Shown in pieces: positions 43,401 through 51,186 of a DNA stretch of 64,000 nt. The translations under genes and the position numbers were made by a program. Where the stretch lies: assembly GCA_016223165.1 (NCBI GenBank), contig JACRPO010000009.1, positions 124,001 through 188,000 of the forward strand. The letters are read 5' to 3'. This DNA is from Burkholderiales bacterium. GTDB lineage: Bacteria > Pseudomonadota > Gammaproteobacteria > Burkholderiales > Burkholderiaceae_C. The notes beneath the pieces were generated by a model. It saw only the letters and a program-made list of their open reading frames with translations, had not been told where the DNA came from and made no database searches. How positions within the stretch are numbered: the stretch's first letter is position 1; every line of letters begins with the position of its first letter.

Positions 43401-44361
43401 GGAGCAGGTGCCCGTGCACTTGCAGCATCTCGACGATGACGACGACGAGATCGTCGCGGCCGCTCTCGCGCAGGCGGGACCGCAGGCCGACCGAGGCGAA
43501 CGAGGCGAACGAGGTGACCGGCTCGACCGCGGCGACCGCCCCTGGCACCGCTTCCCGCGCGGCGCCTTTGCCGGCAACTTCCTGCACGACCAGCTCGAGT
43601 GGCTGGCCGGCGAGAGCTTCGCGCTGGCCGACTCGCCCGCGCTGCGCGAGGCGCTCCTGCGCCGCTGCGAGCGGCAGGGCTGGGGCCACCGCGCCGCCGA
43701 TGTCGTGGCCTGGCTGCAGCAGGCGGTGTCGCAACCGCTGCCGCCGCTCGGCACTGCGCTGGCGAGCCTGCCGGGCCGCGCGCTGCCCGAGATGGAGTTC
43801 TGGCTGCCCGCCGACGGGCTGGACATCGGGCGCCTGGACGCGCTGTGCCGTGAGCACCTGTTGCCGCAGGAGCCTCGGCCCGCGCTTACGCCGCGCGTGC
43901 TGCGCGGCCTGCTGATGGGCTTCGCCGACCTGGTGTTCGAGCATGCGGGCCGGGAGTCAGCCGAGGGCGGCCAGGGCGCGCACGGCATGCACGGCATGCA
44001 CGGCATGCACGGCACGCGCGACATGCAGAGCATGCACGGCATGCAGGGCACGCACGGCACACGCTACTGGGCGCTGGACTACAAGTCGAACTCGCTCGGC
44101 TCGCGCGATGCCGACTACACCGAAGCCGCGATGAGCGCCGCGATGCTGCGACATCGCTACGACGTGCAGGCGGCGCTGTACCTGCTGGCACTGCATCGCC
44201 TGCTGCGCCGGCGCCTGGGCGAGCAGCGCTACGAGCCGGCGCGCGACCTCGGCGGCGCGATCTACTACTTCCTGCGCGGCGTGGGCCACGCGAGCGGCGG
44301 CTGCCGGCACGTGGTGGCGCCACCCGCGTTGCTGCAGGCGCTGGAGGCGATGCTGCCATGA
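40456..44361 (+). CDS. recB: Exodeoxyribonuclease V beta subunit (RecB helicase-nuclease)
   Basis: 1301 aa. UvrD-type helicase motifs are intact: Walker A (VEASAGTGKTWTIAALYVRL), LIDEFQDTSPRQ, LIGDPKQSIYAFRGAD, VVTVHKSKGLEYDVVF, LLYVAFTRARHAL. The C-terminal RecB nuclease has LMGFADLVFEH and ALDYKSNSLG. An added loop rich in HGM repeats separates the two active-site aspartates by 50 residues (13 in E. coli). Other repeat insertions lie at 42610-42645 and 43492-43536. Downstream recD overlaps by 4 bp. Confidence 0.96.
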   Translation: MSEPLNALTLPLRGSRLVEASAGTGKTWTIAALYVRLVLGNGEGLGRPLAPGEILVMTFTKAATRELSDRIRRRLVEAAAFFRGSGGGDSGEGSHRPADDFLRALRESYASGPARDTAAWRLAAAAEAMDDASVHTIDAWCQRMLREHAFDSGCLFDEELQPNETQLLRQAAQDYWRQQVYPLQGAALAEVLRQWAGVGALAEDVRQLMEKPLPQGTGESDLAELLPALVRERAARCAELKLGWSLRVRRMRAWLDRELARKPRVVNLQAQHVPGWLDALQAWADDTAAESPRLTDTAWERLTREDLVARAKGALPADMPEAFDAIAPLRAALQALPEVAPQLRAHALVRVRQRMQHLKQQAGRYGYADMLQRLDDALDEAKRGAHARQLRERILAQYPAALIDEFQDTSPRQLSIFERVYRIADDDPARALLLIGDPKQSIYAFRGADIHSYLQARTATTGRHHALATNHRSTQPLVDAVNALFERAEARVGRGAFLFRRPGEATPASDEDGLPFAPVRAAGRQEVLQRGARDVPALTFCVDRELRSLADHRARFAALCAERIVGLLSDPSTAFASAGEAPKRLQPGHIAVLVRTGGEAELVQRALRRRGVASVYLSDKDSVYQRPEAADLLRLLQAVAEPRHVRLARAAFATRLLGRTLPELLRLAADDLAFDALCEHLRTLHGVWQAQGVLAMLRRALHLFGIPARLLGSGGDRYGESEGESDGEGERRLTNVLHLAELLQAASGAVEGEPALVRWLIGQIDAAQGDFTPAEELVLRLESDADLVQVVTVHKSKGLEYDVVFVPFASGYRDGQLDDWVIERDAAGHMLRLDLAPDKAALLAHDDERQQEDLRLLYVAFTRARHALWVGAAALKFGNGKDCQWHRSALGYLVSGEAPCVPSQIVIDLQVLAAEAPCIVLDLLEEPAPVPMTRWQPPAAAAALPPARVYDGTFDRRWALASYSSLVRDAVHGAPHAAAAPMEQVPVHLQHLDDDDDEIVAAALAQAGPQADRGERGERGDRLDRGDRPWHRFPRGAFAGNFLHDQLEWLAGESFALADSPALREALLRRCERQGWGHRAADVVAWLQQAVSQPLPPLGTALASLPGRALPEMEFWLPADGLDIGRLDALCREHLLPQEPRPALTPRVLRGLLMGFADLVFEHAGRESAEGGQGAHGMHGMHGMHGTRDMQSMHGMQGTHGTRYWALDYKSNSLGSRDADYTEAAMSAAMLRHRYDVQAALYLLALHRLLRRRLGEQRYEPARDLGGAIYYFLRGVGHASGGCRHVVAPPALLQALEAMLP
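42610..42645 (+). repeat. 12-bp tandem repeat in recB
   Basis: Three units (GGCGAAAGCGAA, GGCGAAAGCGAC, GGCGAAGGCGAA) code for GESE GESD GEGE in a surface linker of the helicase part. Confidence 0.88.
43492..43536 (+). repeat. 9-bp tandem repeat in recB linker
   Basis: CGAGGCGAA x2, CGAGGTGAC, CGGCTCGAC, CGCGGCGAC code for RGE RGE RGD RLD RGD in the linker that joins helicase and nuclease domains. Confidence 0.85.
43981..44061 (+). repeat. 9-bp tandem repeat in the RecB nuclease domain
   Basis: Nine units related to CACGGCATG (three exact copies first) code for HGM HGM HGM HGT RDM QSM HGM QGT HGT. They sit between the two nuclease strands carrying the catalytic aspartates. Confidence 0.92.
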
Positions 44362-46547
44362 GCGGCGCCGCGGCAGCGATGCTCGACGTGCTGCAACGCT
44401 GGCGCAGCGCCGGCGCGCTGCGCGCGCTCGACGTGGCGCTGGCGCGGCTGCTGCACGAACTCGATGCCGAGGCACCGGCCAGCCTGCTGCTGGCCGGCGC
44501 GCTGGCCGCGCAGATGGAAGGACGGGGGCACGACTGCGTCGAGCTGGCGCAGCTCACGCCCGCATCGGCGGCCGACATGCTGGGCTGGACCGCGCCCACG
44601 GCGGACGAATTGGCCGCGGTGGTGCCCGACTGGGCCGCGGAGCACGGCGCGTGGTCGGCCTCGCCACTGATCGACGTCGATCCCGAGAACCACCCAAAGA
44701 GCCCTGTGCGTCGCTCGTGGTCGTCGCCGCTCGTGCTGCATCGTGGCCGCCTCTACCTGCGGCGCTACTGGACCTGGGAGTCGCGCGTGGCGGCGCAAGT
44801 GCGCGCCCGCACGTCGCCGGAGGCCATCGCAGACCTGCCCGTGGACGCCATCGAGGCAAGGCGCTGGCTCGACCGCCTGTTCCCCACCCCGCCGCGCGCC
44901 AAGGGGCGTGGCGCCAAGGAGAGCGAGCCGCCGGTCGACTGGCAGAAGTTCGCTTGCGCGCTGGCGCTGCAGGGCCGCTTCACCGTCATCACCGGCGGCC
45001 CCGGCACCGGCAAGACGACGACGGCGGCGCGCCTGCTCGTGCTGATGCAGGCGCTGCACCGCGGCCGGCACCCGTTGCGCGTGGCGCTGGCCGCCCCCAC
45101 CGGCAAGGCCGCGGCGCGGCTGCGCCAGGCCATCGACACCGCGCTGGCCGAGCTGCGGCGAACCATCGAGCCCGACCTGTTCGGGCACGACCCGACGGCG
45201 CCACCCGGTGCCGCACGCACGCTGCACGCGCTGCTGGGTGCGCGGCCCGGCACGCGGCGCTTCCGCCACGACGCGAGCGAGCCGCTCGAGGTCGACGTGC
45301 TCTTCGTCGACGAGGCGTCGATGGTGCACCTGGAGATGATGGACGCGCTGCTCGACGCGCTGCCGCCGCATGCGCGCGTCGTGCTGCTCGGCGACAAGGA
45401 CCAGCTCGCCTCGGTCGAAGCCGGCGCCGTGCTCGGCGATCTCTGCGCCGGTGCCGAGGCCGGCGGCTACACCGCCGACACGCTGCGGCAGGTGCAGGCG
45501 CTGGCGGGTATCACGGTGCCGGCGCGCTACGCACGCAGCGGTGGCGATGGCGCAGGTGCTGGCGATGGCGCAGATTCTGGCGATGGCGGCGACAGCGCCG
45601 ACAGCGAAGACAGCGCCAGCGCGTCCCTGGCACAACACACGGCCATGCTGCGCGTGAGCCACCGCTTCGGCGGCGCCATCGGCGAGCTCGCTGTCGCGGT
45701 CAACCGCGGTGACGCAGCGGCCGTGCGGGAGCGCTTGACCTCGAGGACCGACCGCGCCGTCGTGCACGCGCCGGCGGCGCACGAAGGGGCGGCGCTGCGC
45801 ACACTGGCCCTGGAAGGCCGCGACGGCGCGCCCGGCTATCGCGCGTGCTTCGAACAGCTGCGCGAACGCCCGGCCGACCCCGAGGCGTTCGAGGCCTGGG
45901 CGCTCTCGGTGCTGAGCGCCTTCGACCGCCTGCGCGTGCTGTGCGCGGTGCGCGAGGGGCCGCAAGGCGTCGAGACGGTCAACACCGTCATCGAGCAGGC
46001 GCTGGCCGATGCGAAGCTGCTGCCCGCGCGCCGCGGCGAGTGGTACGAGGGCCGCCCGGTGATGGTGACGCGCAACGACCCGGCCCTCGGCGTCTTCAAC
46101 GGCGACATCGGCATCGCGCTCAGGCCACCTGGGCGGTCGCCTGCGATGCCATCTGTGAAGCAATCTGTGAAGTCATCTGTGACGCCATCTGCGGCAGCAC
46201 CCGCGAAGCCGCCCGCCCCCGCCGAGCCGCCGCTGCGCGTGTACTTCCTCGACGCCGGTGCGCTGCGCTCGGTGTCCAGCAGCCGCCTCGCCGACGTGCA
46301 GACGGCCTTCGCGCTGACGGTGCACAAGAGCCAGGGCTCGGAGTTCGAGCACGTGCTGCTGCTTCTTCCGCGGGAAGACGTGCCGGTGCTGACGCGCGAA
46401 CTGCTGTACACGGCGGTGACGCGCGCGAAGGCCGCGTTCACGCTCGCCACCGCCGAGCCGGCGCTGGTGGAGACGGCCGTGCGCCGGCTCACACGCCGCG
46501 GCAGCGGGCTGCGAGAGCTGCTGGCGGCGCGCGAGGCCGCGGCCTGA
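44358..46547 (+). CDS. recD: Exodeoxyribonuclease V alpha subunit (RecD helicase)
   Basis: 729 aa. SF1B helicase motifs: Walker A ITGGPGTGKTTTAARLLVLM, APTGKAAARLRQAI, DVLFVDEASMVHLEMMDALLDA, VVLLGDKDQLASVEAGAVLGDL, and C-terminal FALTVHKSQGSEFEHVLLLLP, LLYTAVTRAKAAF. It is the 5'-3' motor of RecBCD. The start overlaps the recB stop as ATGA. Two low-complexity inserts (45543-45596; 46149-46196) lengthen it beyond the about 610 residues of E. coli RecD. Confidence 0.95.
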   Translation: MSGAAAAMLDVLQRWRSAGALRALDVALARLLHELDAEAPASLLLAGALAAQMEGRGHDCVELAQLTPASAADMLGWTAPTADELAAVVPDWAAEHGAWSASPLIDVDPENHPKSPVRRSWSSPLVLHRGRLYLRRYWTWESRVAAQVRARTSPEAIADLPVDAIEARRWLDRLFPTPPRAKGRGAKESEPPVDWQKFACALALQGRFTVITGGPGTGKTTTAARLLVLMQALHRGRHPLRVALAAPTGKAAARLRQAIDTALAELRRTIEPDLFGHDPTAPPGAARTLHALLGARPGTRRFRHDASEPLEVDVLFVDEASMVHLEMMDALLDALPPHARVVLLGDKDQLASVEAGAVLGDLCAGAEAGGYTADTLRQVQALAGITVPARYARSGGDGAGAGDGADSGDGGDSADSEDSASASLAQHTAMLRVSHRFGGAIGELAVAVNRGDAAAVRERLTSRTDRAVVHAPAAHEGAALRTLALEGRDGAPGYRACFEQLRERPADPEAFEAWALSVLSAFDRLRVLCAVREGPQGVETVNTVIEQALADAKLLPARRGEWYEGRPVMVTRNDPALGVFNGDIGIALRPPGRSPAMPSVKQSVKSSVTPSAAAPAKPPAPAEPPLRVYFLDAGALRSVSSSRLADVQTAFALTVHKSQGSEFEHVLLLLPREDVPVLTRELLYTAVTRAKAAFTLATAEPALVETAVRRLTRRGSGLRELLAAREAAA
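45543..45596 (+). repeat. 18-bp tandem repeat in recD
   Basis: Three units starting GGCGATGGCG code for GDGAGA, GDGADS, GDGGDS, within a Gly/Asp/Ser-rich insert of about 25 residues. Confidence 0.88.
46149..46196 (+). repeat. 12-bp tandem repeat in recD
   Basis: Four units related to CCATCTGTGAAG code for PSVK QSVK SSVT PSAA in a second insert before the final helicase motifs. Confidence 0.88.
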
Positions 46548-46573
46548 CAAGGCCGCTCTGCCGCCGCACCCGC

Positions 46574-47248
46574 CTACTGGAACTCGCTGGAGGCGGCGAA
46601 TTGTGCCCAGTCCACGATGCAGTAGCGGTCGCCGCTCGTGCAGTTCAGGGAGTCGAACTGCTCCAGGGTGATGACCATGCAATACGAGCCGCGCGAGGGC
46701 GAGGTCGCGCTCAGCGTTGCGGCCGGTATGTCGACCTTCACGCCATTGCCCAGCTGATTCGAGCCGCCGGCGAAGACGAGCGGGGCACGCGCGACGACCT
46801 GGCCGGTGAGCGTGCCGCCCGTGTAGCTGCCGCTCGTCGCCCAGAGCGAGACGCGCAGGCTGCCCGAGACCGCCGTCGAAGGCAGCGCCGGGTTGAAGTA
46901 GGTGACGTCGCCCGGGTCGAACAAGACCGTCCCGCTCGCGCCTGCGCTGGTGGACAGGCCATTGAAGCTGGCGGGGCCCGAGAGGTCCAGGCCGCCGGTG
47001 GCCGGACCGTTGGTCAGGCCGCAAGTCCGAGGCGCAATCGCCGCGCTCGCTGTCGCTGGCGGATCGTCGCCGCCGCCACCACAACCAGCAGCGATGACGG
47101 CCGCGGCCAATGCACCGAACGCGATCCGCCACCGGCGCGCGCCGGCCTGCATGGGTGCCTCGGCCCGCGTGGGCGGCGTTGTGCTTCTGCGTTGTTGCCG
47201 CGGCTCCTGCCGCGCCGCGGCGTTGTTGTTGTTGCCAGACTCGTTCAT
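46574..47248 (-). CDS. Hypothetical lipoprotein
   Basis: 224 aa. The N-terminus is unusual: about 40 polar residues (MNESGNNNNAAARQEPRQQR) precede a hydrophobic stretch with a lipobox (GALAAAVIAAGCGGGGDDP). The mature part is beta-rich (GLDLSGPASFNGLSTSAGASG, ASLWATSGSY-like strands) and has four cysteines near the C-terminus that could form disulfides (SYCMVITLEQFDSLNCTSGDRYC). The ATG at 47248 has GGAGG 7 nt upstream. No family recognised. It ends 26 bp from recD on the opposite strand. Confidence 0.68.
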   Translation of the reverse strand: MNESGNNNNAAARQEPRQQRRSTTPPTRAEAPMQAGARRWRIAFGALAAAVIAAGCGGGGDDPPATASAAIAPRTCGLTNGPATGGLDLSGPASFNGLSTSAGASGTVLFDPGDVTYFNPALPSTAVSGSLRVSLWATSGSYTGGTLTGQVVARAPLVFAGGSNQLGNGVKVDIPAATLSATSPSRGSYCMVITLEQFDSLNCTSGDRYCIVDWAQFAASSEFQ

Positions 47249-47358
47249 CGTCATCCCTCCAGAGCGATCCCCGTGACCGCCATGCACTGGAGACTGGCCC
47301 CTCACCGTTAGGCAACCGTTAGCGAAGAGCACCGGGGGTGATCGTCGCTAGACTGCTG

Positions 47359-47418
47359 GCGTGCGGCCGTACGTACGCCCATGCGTGCGCCCATGCGCGC
47401 GCCCATACGTGCGGCCGT
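47359..47418. repeat. 12-bp tandem repeat upstream of the SGNH lipoprotein gene
   Basis: Five degenerate 12-bp units (GCGTGCGGCCGT, ACGTACGCCCAT, GCGTGCGCCCAT, GCGCGCGCCCAT, ACGTGCGGCCGT). It lies in the 209-bp gap between divergent genes, which also has a directly repeated ACCGTTAG at 47304 and 47315. Confidence 0.78.
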
Positions 47419-47457
47419 GTCGGCCGTTCATGGCCCCATCACCAGCGAGCAACTCGA

Positions 47458-48273
47458 ATGAAGAAGCGAAGTGAATTGGCAGCGCGCGCCGCGCGCATGT
47501 TGGCCGTCGTCGCCGCGGCGGCAGTCCTGGCGGCCTGCGCCGCCCCACCGGCCGCGCCGCGCTGGCAGGGCGAGGCGCCGAGCTCCCTGCTCTGGGTGGG
47601 CAACAGCTTCTTCTACTTCAACAACAGCATGCACGGGCACCTGGGCGGCCTGCTCAACGCCGCCGGCGTGCGCGGCACTCGGCAGACCTCGGTGACCATC
47701 AGCGGCGCCGGCCTCGACTGGCACGACGTGGCCTCGCACTTCAAGCCGGGCACGGGCATGCTGCGCTACAGCTTCACGCCCACCAACGACGTCGCCTTCA
47801 ATTCCTTCGAGCGCGCCTACGACATGGTGCTGATGATGGATTGCAGCCAGTGCCCCATCCACCCCAAGCTGCAGCAGGCCTTTCACGACACGGCGAAGGC
47901 GCATGCCGCTGCCGTCCGCCAGGGCGGCGCCGAACCGGCGCTGTTCCTGAGCTGGGCCTACCAGGATCAGCCGCAGATGACCGAGCAGCTGGCGGCTGAG
48001 TACGTCAAGGCGGGCCGAGCGAACAACATGCGCGTCGTGCCGGCCGGGCCGGCGTTCGCCGCTTCGATCGCCAAGCGCCCCGACGTCAATCTCTACGCGC
48101 CCGACAAGCGCCATCCGAGCCTGGCCGGTACCTATCTCGGCGCGGCCGTGGTGATGGCGAGCCTGTTCAAGAAGTCACCGGTGGGCAACACCTACACGGC
48201 GGGTCTTCCGGCCGACGTGGCACAGCACCTCCAGGCGGTGGCCTGGGAGACCGTGCAGTCCTTCAAGCCTTAG
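47458..48273 (+). CDS. SGNH-hydrolase-like lipoprotein
   Basis: 271 aa. Signal and lipobox: MLAVVAAAAVLAACAAPP. The mature protein starts with a strand carrying GNS (SLLWVGNSFFYFNNSMHGHL), similar to SGNH/GDSL hydrolases of the DUF4886 type. Near the C-terminus PDKRHPSLAGTYLGAAVVM supplies the Asp-x-x-His element usual for the catalytic pair. It would be an outer-membrane or periplasmic esterase. The exact family is not certain, because the first motif is GNSF rather than GDS. Confidence 0.72.
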   Translation: MKKRSELAARAARMLAVVAAAAVLAACAAPPAAPRWQGEAPSSLLWVGNSFFYFNNSMHGHLGGLLNAAGVRGTRQTSVTISGAGLDWHDVASHFKPGTGMLRYSFTPTNDVAFNSFERAYDMVLMMDCSQCPIHPKLQQAFHDTAKAHAAAVRQGGAEPALFLSWAYQDQPQMTEQLAAEYVKAGRANNMRVVPAGPAFAASIAKRPDVNLYAPDKRHPSLAGTYLGAAVVMASLFKKSPVGNTYTAGLPADVAQHLQAVAWETVQSFKP

Positions 48274-48349
48274 CGCTTAGCCGGGCCTTGGCGCGCCGCG
48301 CGAGGACGCGCCGCGCGGCCTCGTCGCATGCTGGCGCCTTCGCGCCGCC

Positions 48350-48703
48350 TCAGCGCTCGTAGACGAAGCCAGGGGCGGGCGGTTGAATCTGCGCGATCGT
48401 GGCGTTGGCGACGATGCCGTCGGCCAGGATGATGACGCTGCCGGCCGCGGTGACCCTCGTCGTCACGGACGCGGGAGCAGTGGCCCGGACGTGCGCGCCG
48501 GCGGCCACGGTCGTGGTGGTGGTCGCGGTCGTGTTCGCCATCGCATTGCCGGTCGCGGCCGGCGGTTTCGGCGCGCCTGCCGCGGCCCTGAGCGTCGTCG
48601 TCGCGGCCGTGCCCCCCTGCTGCACGGGGGACTGTGCGAAGGCGTGCGTGGCCAGCAGCGCGCAAGCCGAGATCAAGGTCAGCTTCAGAAGACAAGGTTT
48701 CAC
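48350..48703 (-). CDS. Small secreted low-complexity protein
   Basis: 117 aa with a clean Sec signal peptide (LTLISACALLATHAFAQ). The mature part is Ala/Thr-rich (ATTTTTVAAGAHVRAT) with alternating beta-type residues (RVTAAGSVIILADGIVANAT). No conserved domain is recognised. It lies alone between convergent and same-strand neighbours. The credible signal peptide is the best evidence for a real gene. Confidence 0.55.
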   Translation of the reverse strand: MKPCLLKLTLISACALLATHAFAQSPVQQGGTAATTTLRAAAGAPKPPAATGNAMANTTATTTTTVAAGAHVRATAPASVTTRVTAAGSVIILADGIVANATIAQIQPPAPGFVYER

Positions 48704-48862
48704 GAGAGCCCCGGCGTGGATGCGACCAAGATCCGAGATCAGGTCGTACTAGGCCGGTCTCTTCGGACGGGGGCTGCGTGACTTGAGGCAGGCAGGCGGT
48801 ATGCTTCGAGGTTGCCGTGACCCCCGGCACGGCTCGTGCGTCGCCGACGAGGCAAGCGAAGG

Positions 48863-50401
48863 CTACCGGCGCGGCTTGATCGCCAGCAGCTTCCGATCAA
48901 GCGCCTTCGGCGGCGGCGGCACGCGCGCCGCGGCCAGCGGCTCGGGCTCGCGCATCTTGGTCGCGATGGCCTTCGGCGCCTTCTCGCGCACCGGCTTCTT
49001 CGGCTTGGGCAGGTCGAGTGCCGGCACCTCGGCGAGTTCGACACGCGCCAGGCGCGCCACCTCGATATCGCGCCGCTGCGCGACGATGCGGTAGCTGCAG
49101 GACACGCTCTTCGTCACCGCGCCGCCGGCATCGGGCAGGGCGCGGATCTCGAAGCCTTTGTCGCTGCGCCGGCTCACGTACAGCGAGGCGGGGCCATAGG
49201 GGCTCAGGAAGACGTGATAGCCGCTGGTGCGCACGAGCGCGGCGAAGTCCGGGTCGAGCGCCACGCTGCAGGCGCCGTCTTCGACGAGCGCCTCGCCGAA
49301 GTCCTCGAACCAGCTCTGCGGGCTCTCGACGCAATAGAGCTGCCGAAACGAGCCGTCGCGGTGCGGCACGACGGCCGACTTCGGCCCGCCGATGACGCGA
49401 AAGGCGCCGTACACATCGACCGCGCCGTCGAAGCGCGCGGCCAAGCTCGCACCGGCCTTGGCATACAGCGAGGGCTGGCCGGCGCTGAAAGCGGCAACGC
49501 CGAAGCCGGTCTGCGAGGCGCCGACCACGCCGTGACCGGCGCTGATCTGGCTGGAGTTCTGCATGCCCAGCACGGCGATGCCCGTGGCACTCTCGGCAAA
49601 GAGGCCGTAGCCGCTCAGCGAACGGCCGTGCAGCCCGCGCGAGCCGGCGCTGTAGCCGGAGACGCCGGCGCTGCCGCTCGTCGTCCAGCCGTGCACGCCG
49701 TTGCCGTTCGTCGACATGCCGAGCACGCCGTAGTTCGCGTCCGAGTCACCGCGCACGTCCGGCTGCGCCGTGGCGGCGCCGTAGACGCCGATCGACTCGG
49801 CCGAGAGGCCGTGCACGCCGACGCCGCGCGTCGAGCGGCCGAAGACACCGTCGTAGCTCACGCTGATGCCAGCCACGCCGGCGCTCGAGGCCGAGCGGCC
49901 GTACACGCCCTGCGAGGTGTTCGACTCACCGCGCACGCCGATCGACGTGGCCGAGCGGCCGCTCACGCCCGCGCCGCTGGTGCTGTCACCGGCCACGCCG
50001 GCGCCCGAGGCCGACTTGCCCTGCACGCCGACCCCTCCCGGGTCCTGGCCGAGCACGCCGAAGCCGGCACTCGCCGCGCCGTGCACGCCGACGCCGTGCG
50101 CACCACTGCGCCCGGCCACGCCGGCACTGGCCAGCAGGATGACGCCGCCCTCCTCGAGCATGCCGCCGTCGCTCTGCCCGAAGACGCCGGTGGTCTGCGC
50201 GAAGCCGACGACACCGGTTTCGCTGGACAGCAGATTGGGGCCGAGCGGCAGCGCGCGGCCGAGCACGCCGACGCCGGCCTTCGGCCCGAAGGCGATGAAG
50301 GCGGTCTGGTTCGAGCCACCCGGCCCCGTGGTCGAGACGAGCGAGGTTGGCGCGGTGGCGCTGTTGAACATGCCCTGGATGAGCGGCTGACCATTGGCCA
50401 T
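48863..50401 (-). CDS. GVxG-repeat protein (beta-helix, tail-fibre-like) with conserved C-terminal head
   Basis: 512 aa. Residues about 55-325 consist of some 15 imperfect repeats of 15-18 residues with the pattern GV.G.S..G.GV.G (for example GVAGRSGAHGVGVHGAAS), predicting a long parallel beta-helix or trimeric fibre. Residues 340-455 form a distinct head: AKAGASLAARFDGAVDVYG, VESPQSWFEDFGEALVEDGA, LVRTSGYHVFLSPYGPASLY. The tail is a basic Pro/Lys/Arg stretch. No signal peptide is seen. Such proteins occur in varied bacteria with no settled role. The ATG at 50401 follows CGAAGAAAGG-type purine-rich sequence. Confidence 0.78.
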   Translation of the reverse strand: MANGQPLIQGMFNSATAPTSLVSTTGPGGSNQTAFIAFGPKAGVGVLGRALPLGPNLLSSETGVVGFAQTTGVFGQSDGGMLEEGGVILLASAGVAGRSGAHGVGVHGAASAGFGVLGQDPGGVGVQGKSASGAGVAGDSTSGAGVSGRSATSIGVRGESNTSQGVYGRSASSAGVAGISVSYDGVFGRSTRGVGVHGLSAESIGVYGAATAQPDVRGDSDANYGVLGMSTNGNGVHGWTTSGSAGVSGYSAGSRGLHGRSLSGYGLFAESATGIAVLGMQNSSQISAGHGVVGASQTGFGVAAFSAGQPSLYAKAGASLAARFDGAVDVYGAFRVIGGPKSAVVPHRDGSFRQLYCVESPQSWFEDFGEALVEDGACSVALDPDFAALVRTSGYHVFLSPYGPASLYVSRRSDKGFEIRALPDAGGAVTKSVSCSYRIVAQRRDIEVARLARVELAEVPALDLPKPKKPVREKAPKAIATKMREPEPLAAARVPPPPKALDRKLLAIKPRR

Positions 50402-50626
50402 GTCGGCCCTTTCTTCGAGGTGGTGGCGGTGCGGTGCAGCATAGGCATGGGCCCGCGCCGCGAACGGGGAATATTTCGGCATGCGGCAAACGGGGTCAAA
50501 CGCGGCCGCACGGCCATGCGGCCGGGCTCGTTAACCCCATGGAGTAGGCGCCCGTTCGGCCCGACACTGCGCGCCGCTGCCCGCGTTGCCCGCATTGCCC
50601 GCTCAAGAGGCCCCCGAGGAGAACCG

Positions 50627-51088
50627 ATGCCCATGCTGCACCCGCGCGTCGATGCCTACATCGCCCAGGCCGCGCCTTTCGCCAAGCCCATCCTCGAGCG
50701 CCTGCGCGCCGACGTGCATGCGGCCTGCCCCGACGCGGAGGAGGCGATCAAGTGGAGCATGCCCTTCTTCATGCACGGCGGCCGCAATCTCGCGCACATG
50801 GCGGCCTTCAAGGCGCATTGCGCCTTCGGCTTCGAGCATGGCCGCGCCGTCGTCGACCTCGGGCGCGAGGCGCAGGCGATGGGGCAGTTCGGGCGCATCA
50901 CCAAGCTCGAGGACCTGCCGTCGTCAGCCGCGCTGCGCAAGCTGGTGGCCAAGGCCGTGGCGCTCATCGACGCGGGCGAGAAGGCGCCGCGTGCCCCCAA
51001 GAGCGGCGGCGCGGCAGCCAAACGCGCCGGCACACCGCGCGGCGCGGCGGCGCGCACCACGCCCATCGGGGCCGGGCCCGAGCGCTGA
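50627..51088 (+). CDS. DUF1801 / YdeI-like protein
   Basis: 153 aa. The N-terminal 115 residues are DUF1801-like: PRVDAYIAQAAPFAKPILERL, the AEEAIKWSMPFFMHGGRNLAHMAAFKAHCAFGF block, and the helix LRKLVAKAVALIDAGEKA. The last 30 residues are a basic A/R/G tail. GAGGAGA lies 5 nt before the ATG. It is not part of an operon; the 225-bp gap upstream shows no clear element. This is the second DUF1801 gene in the window. Confidence 0.87.
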   Translation: MPMLHPRVDAYIAQAAPFAKPILERLRADVHAACPDAEEAIKWSMPFFMHGGRNLAHMAAFKAHCAFGFEHGRAVVDLGREAQAMGQFGRITKLEDLPSSAALRKLVAKAVALIDAGEKAPRAPKSGGAAAKRAGTPRGAAARTTPIGAGPER

Positions 51089-51186
51089 ATGGCGCGCTGA
51101 ATGGCGCGGGCGCCAAGGCGCGCCCGCGCCGGGCTCAGAGCCTGTGAGTGAATCGGCCGCGCCCGAGCGACGCGTTCACAGGCTCT

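Noticed and set aside
43981..44061. Possible CRISPR or phase-variation array at the HGM repeats
   Set aside because: Units are 9 bp with no spacers and remain in frame within RecB; there are no cas genes in the window.
49866..50390. 174-codon Pro/Thr-rich frame on the plus strand
   Set aside because: It is the antisense shadow of the GVxG repeats, which have a clear protein pattern on the minus strand.
48863..50401. Prophage tail-fibre gene
   Set aside because: Only the repeat style is fibre-like; no phage structural, integrase or lysis genes surround it.
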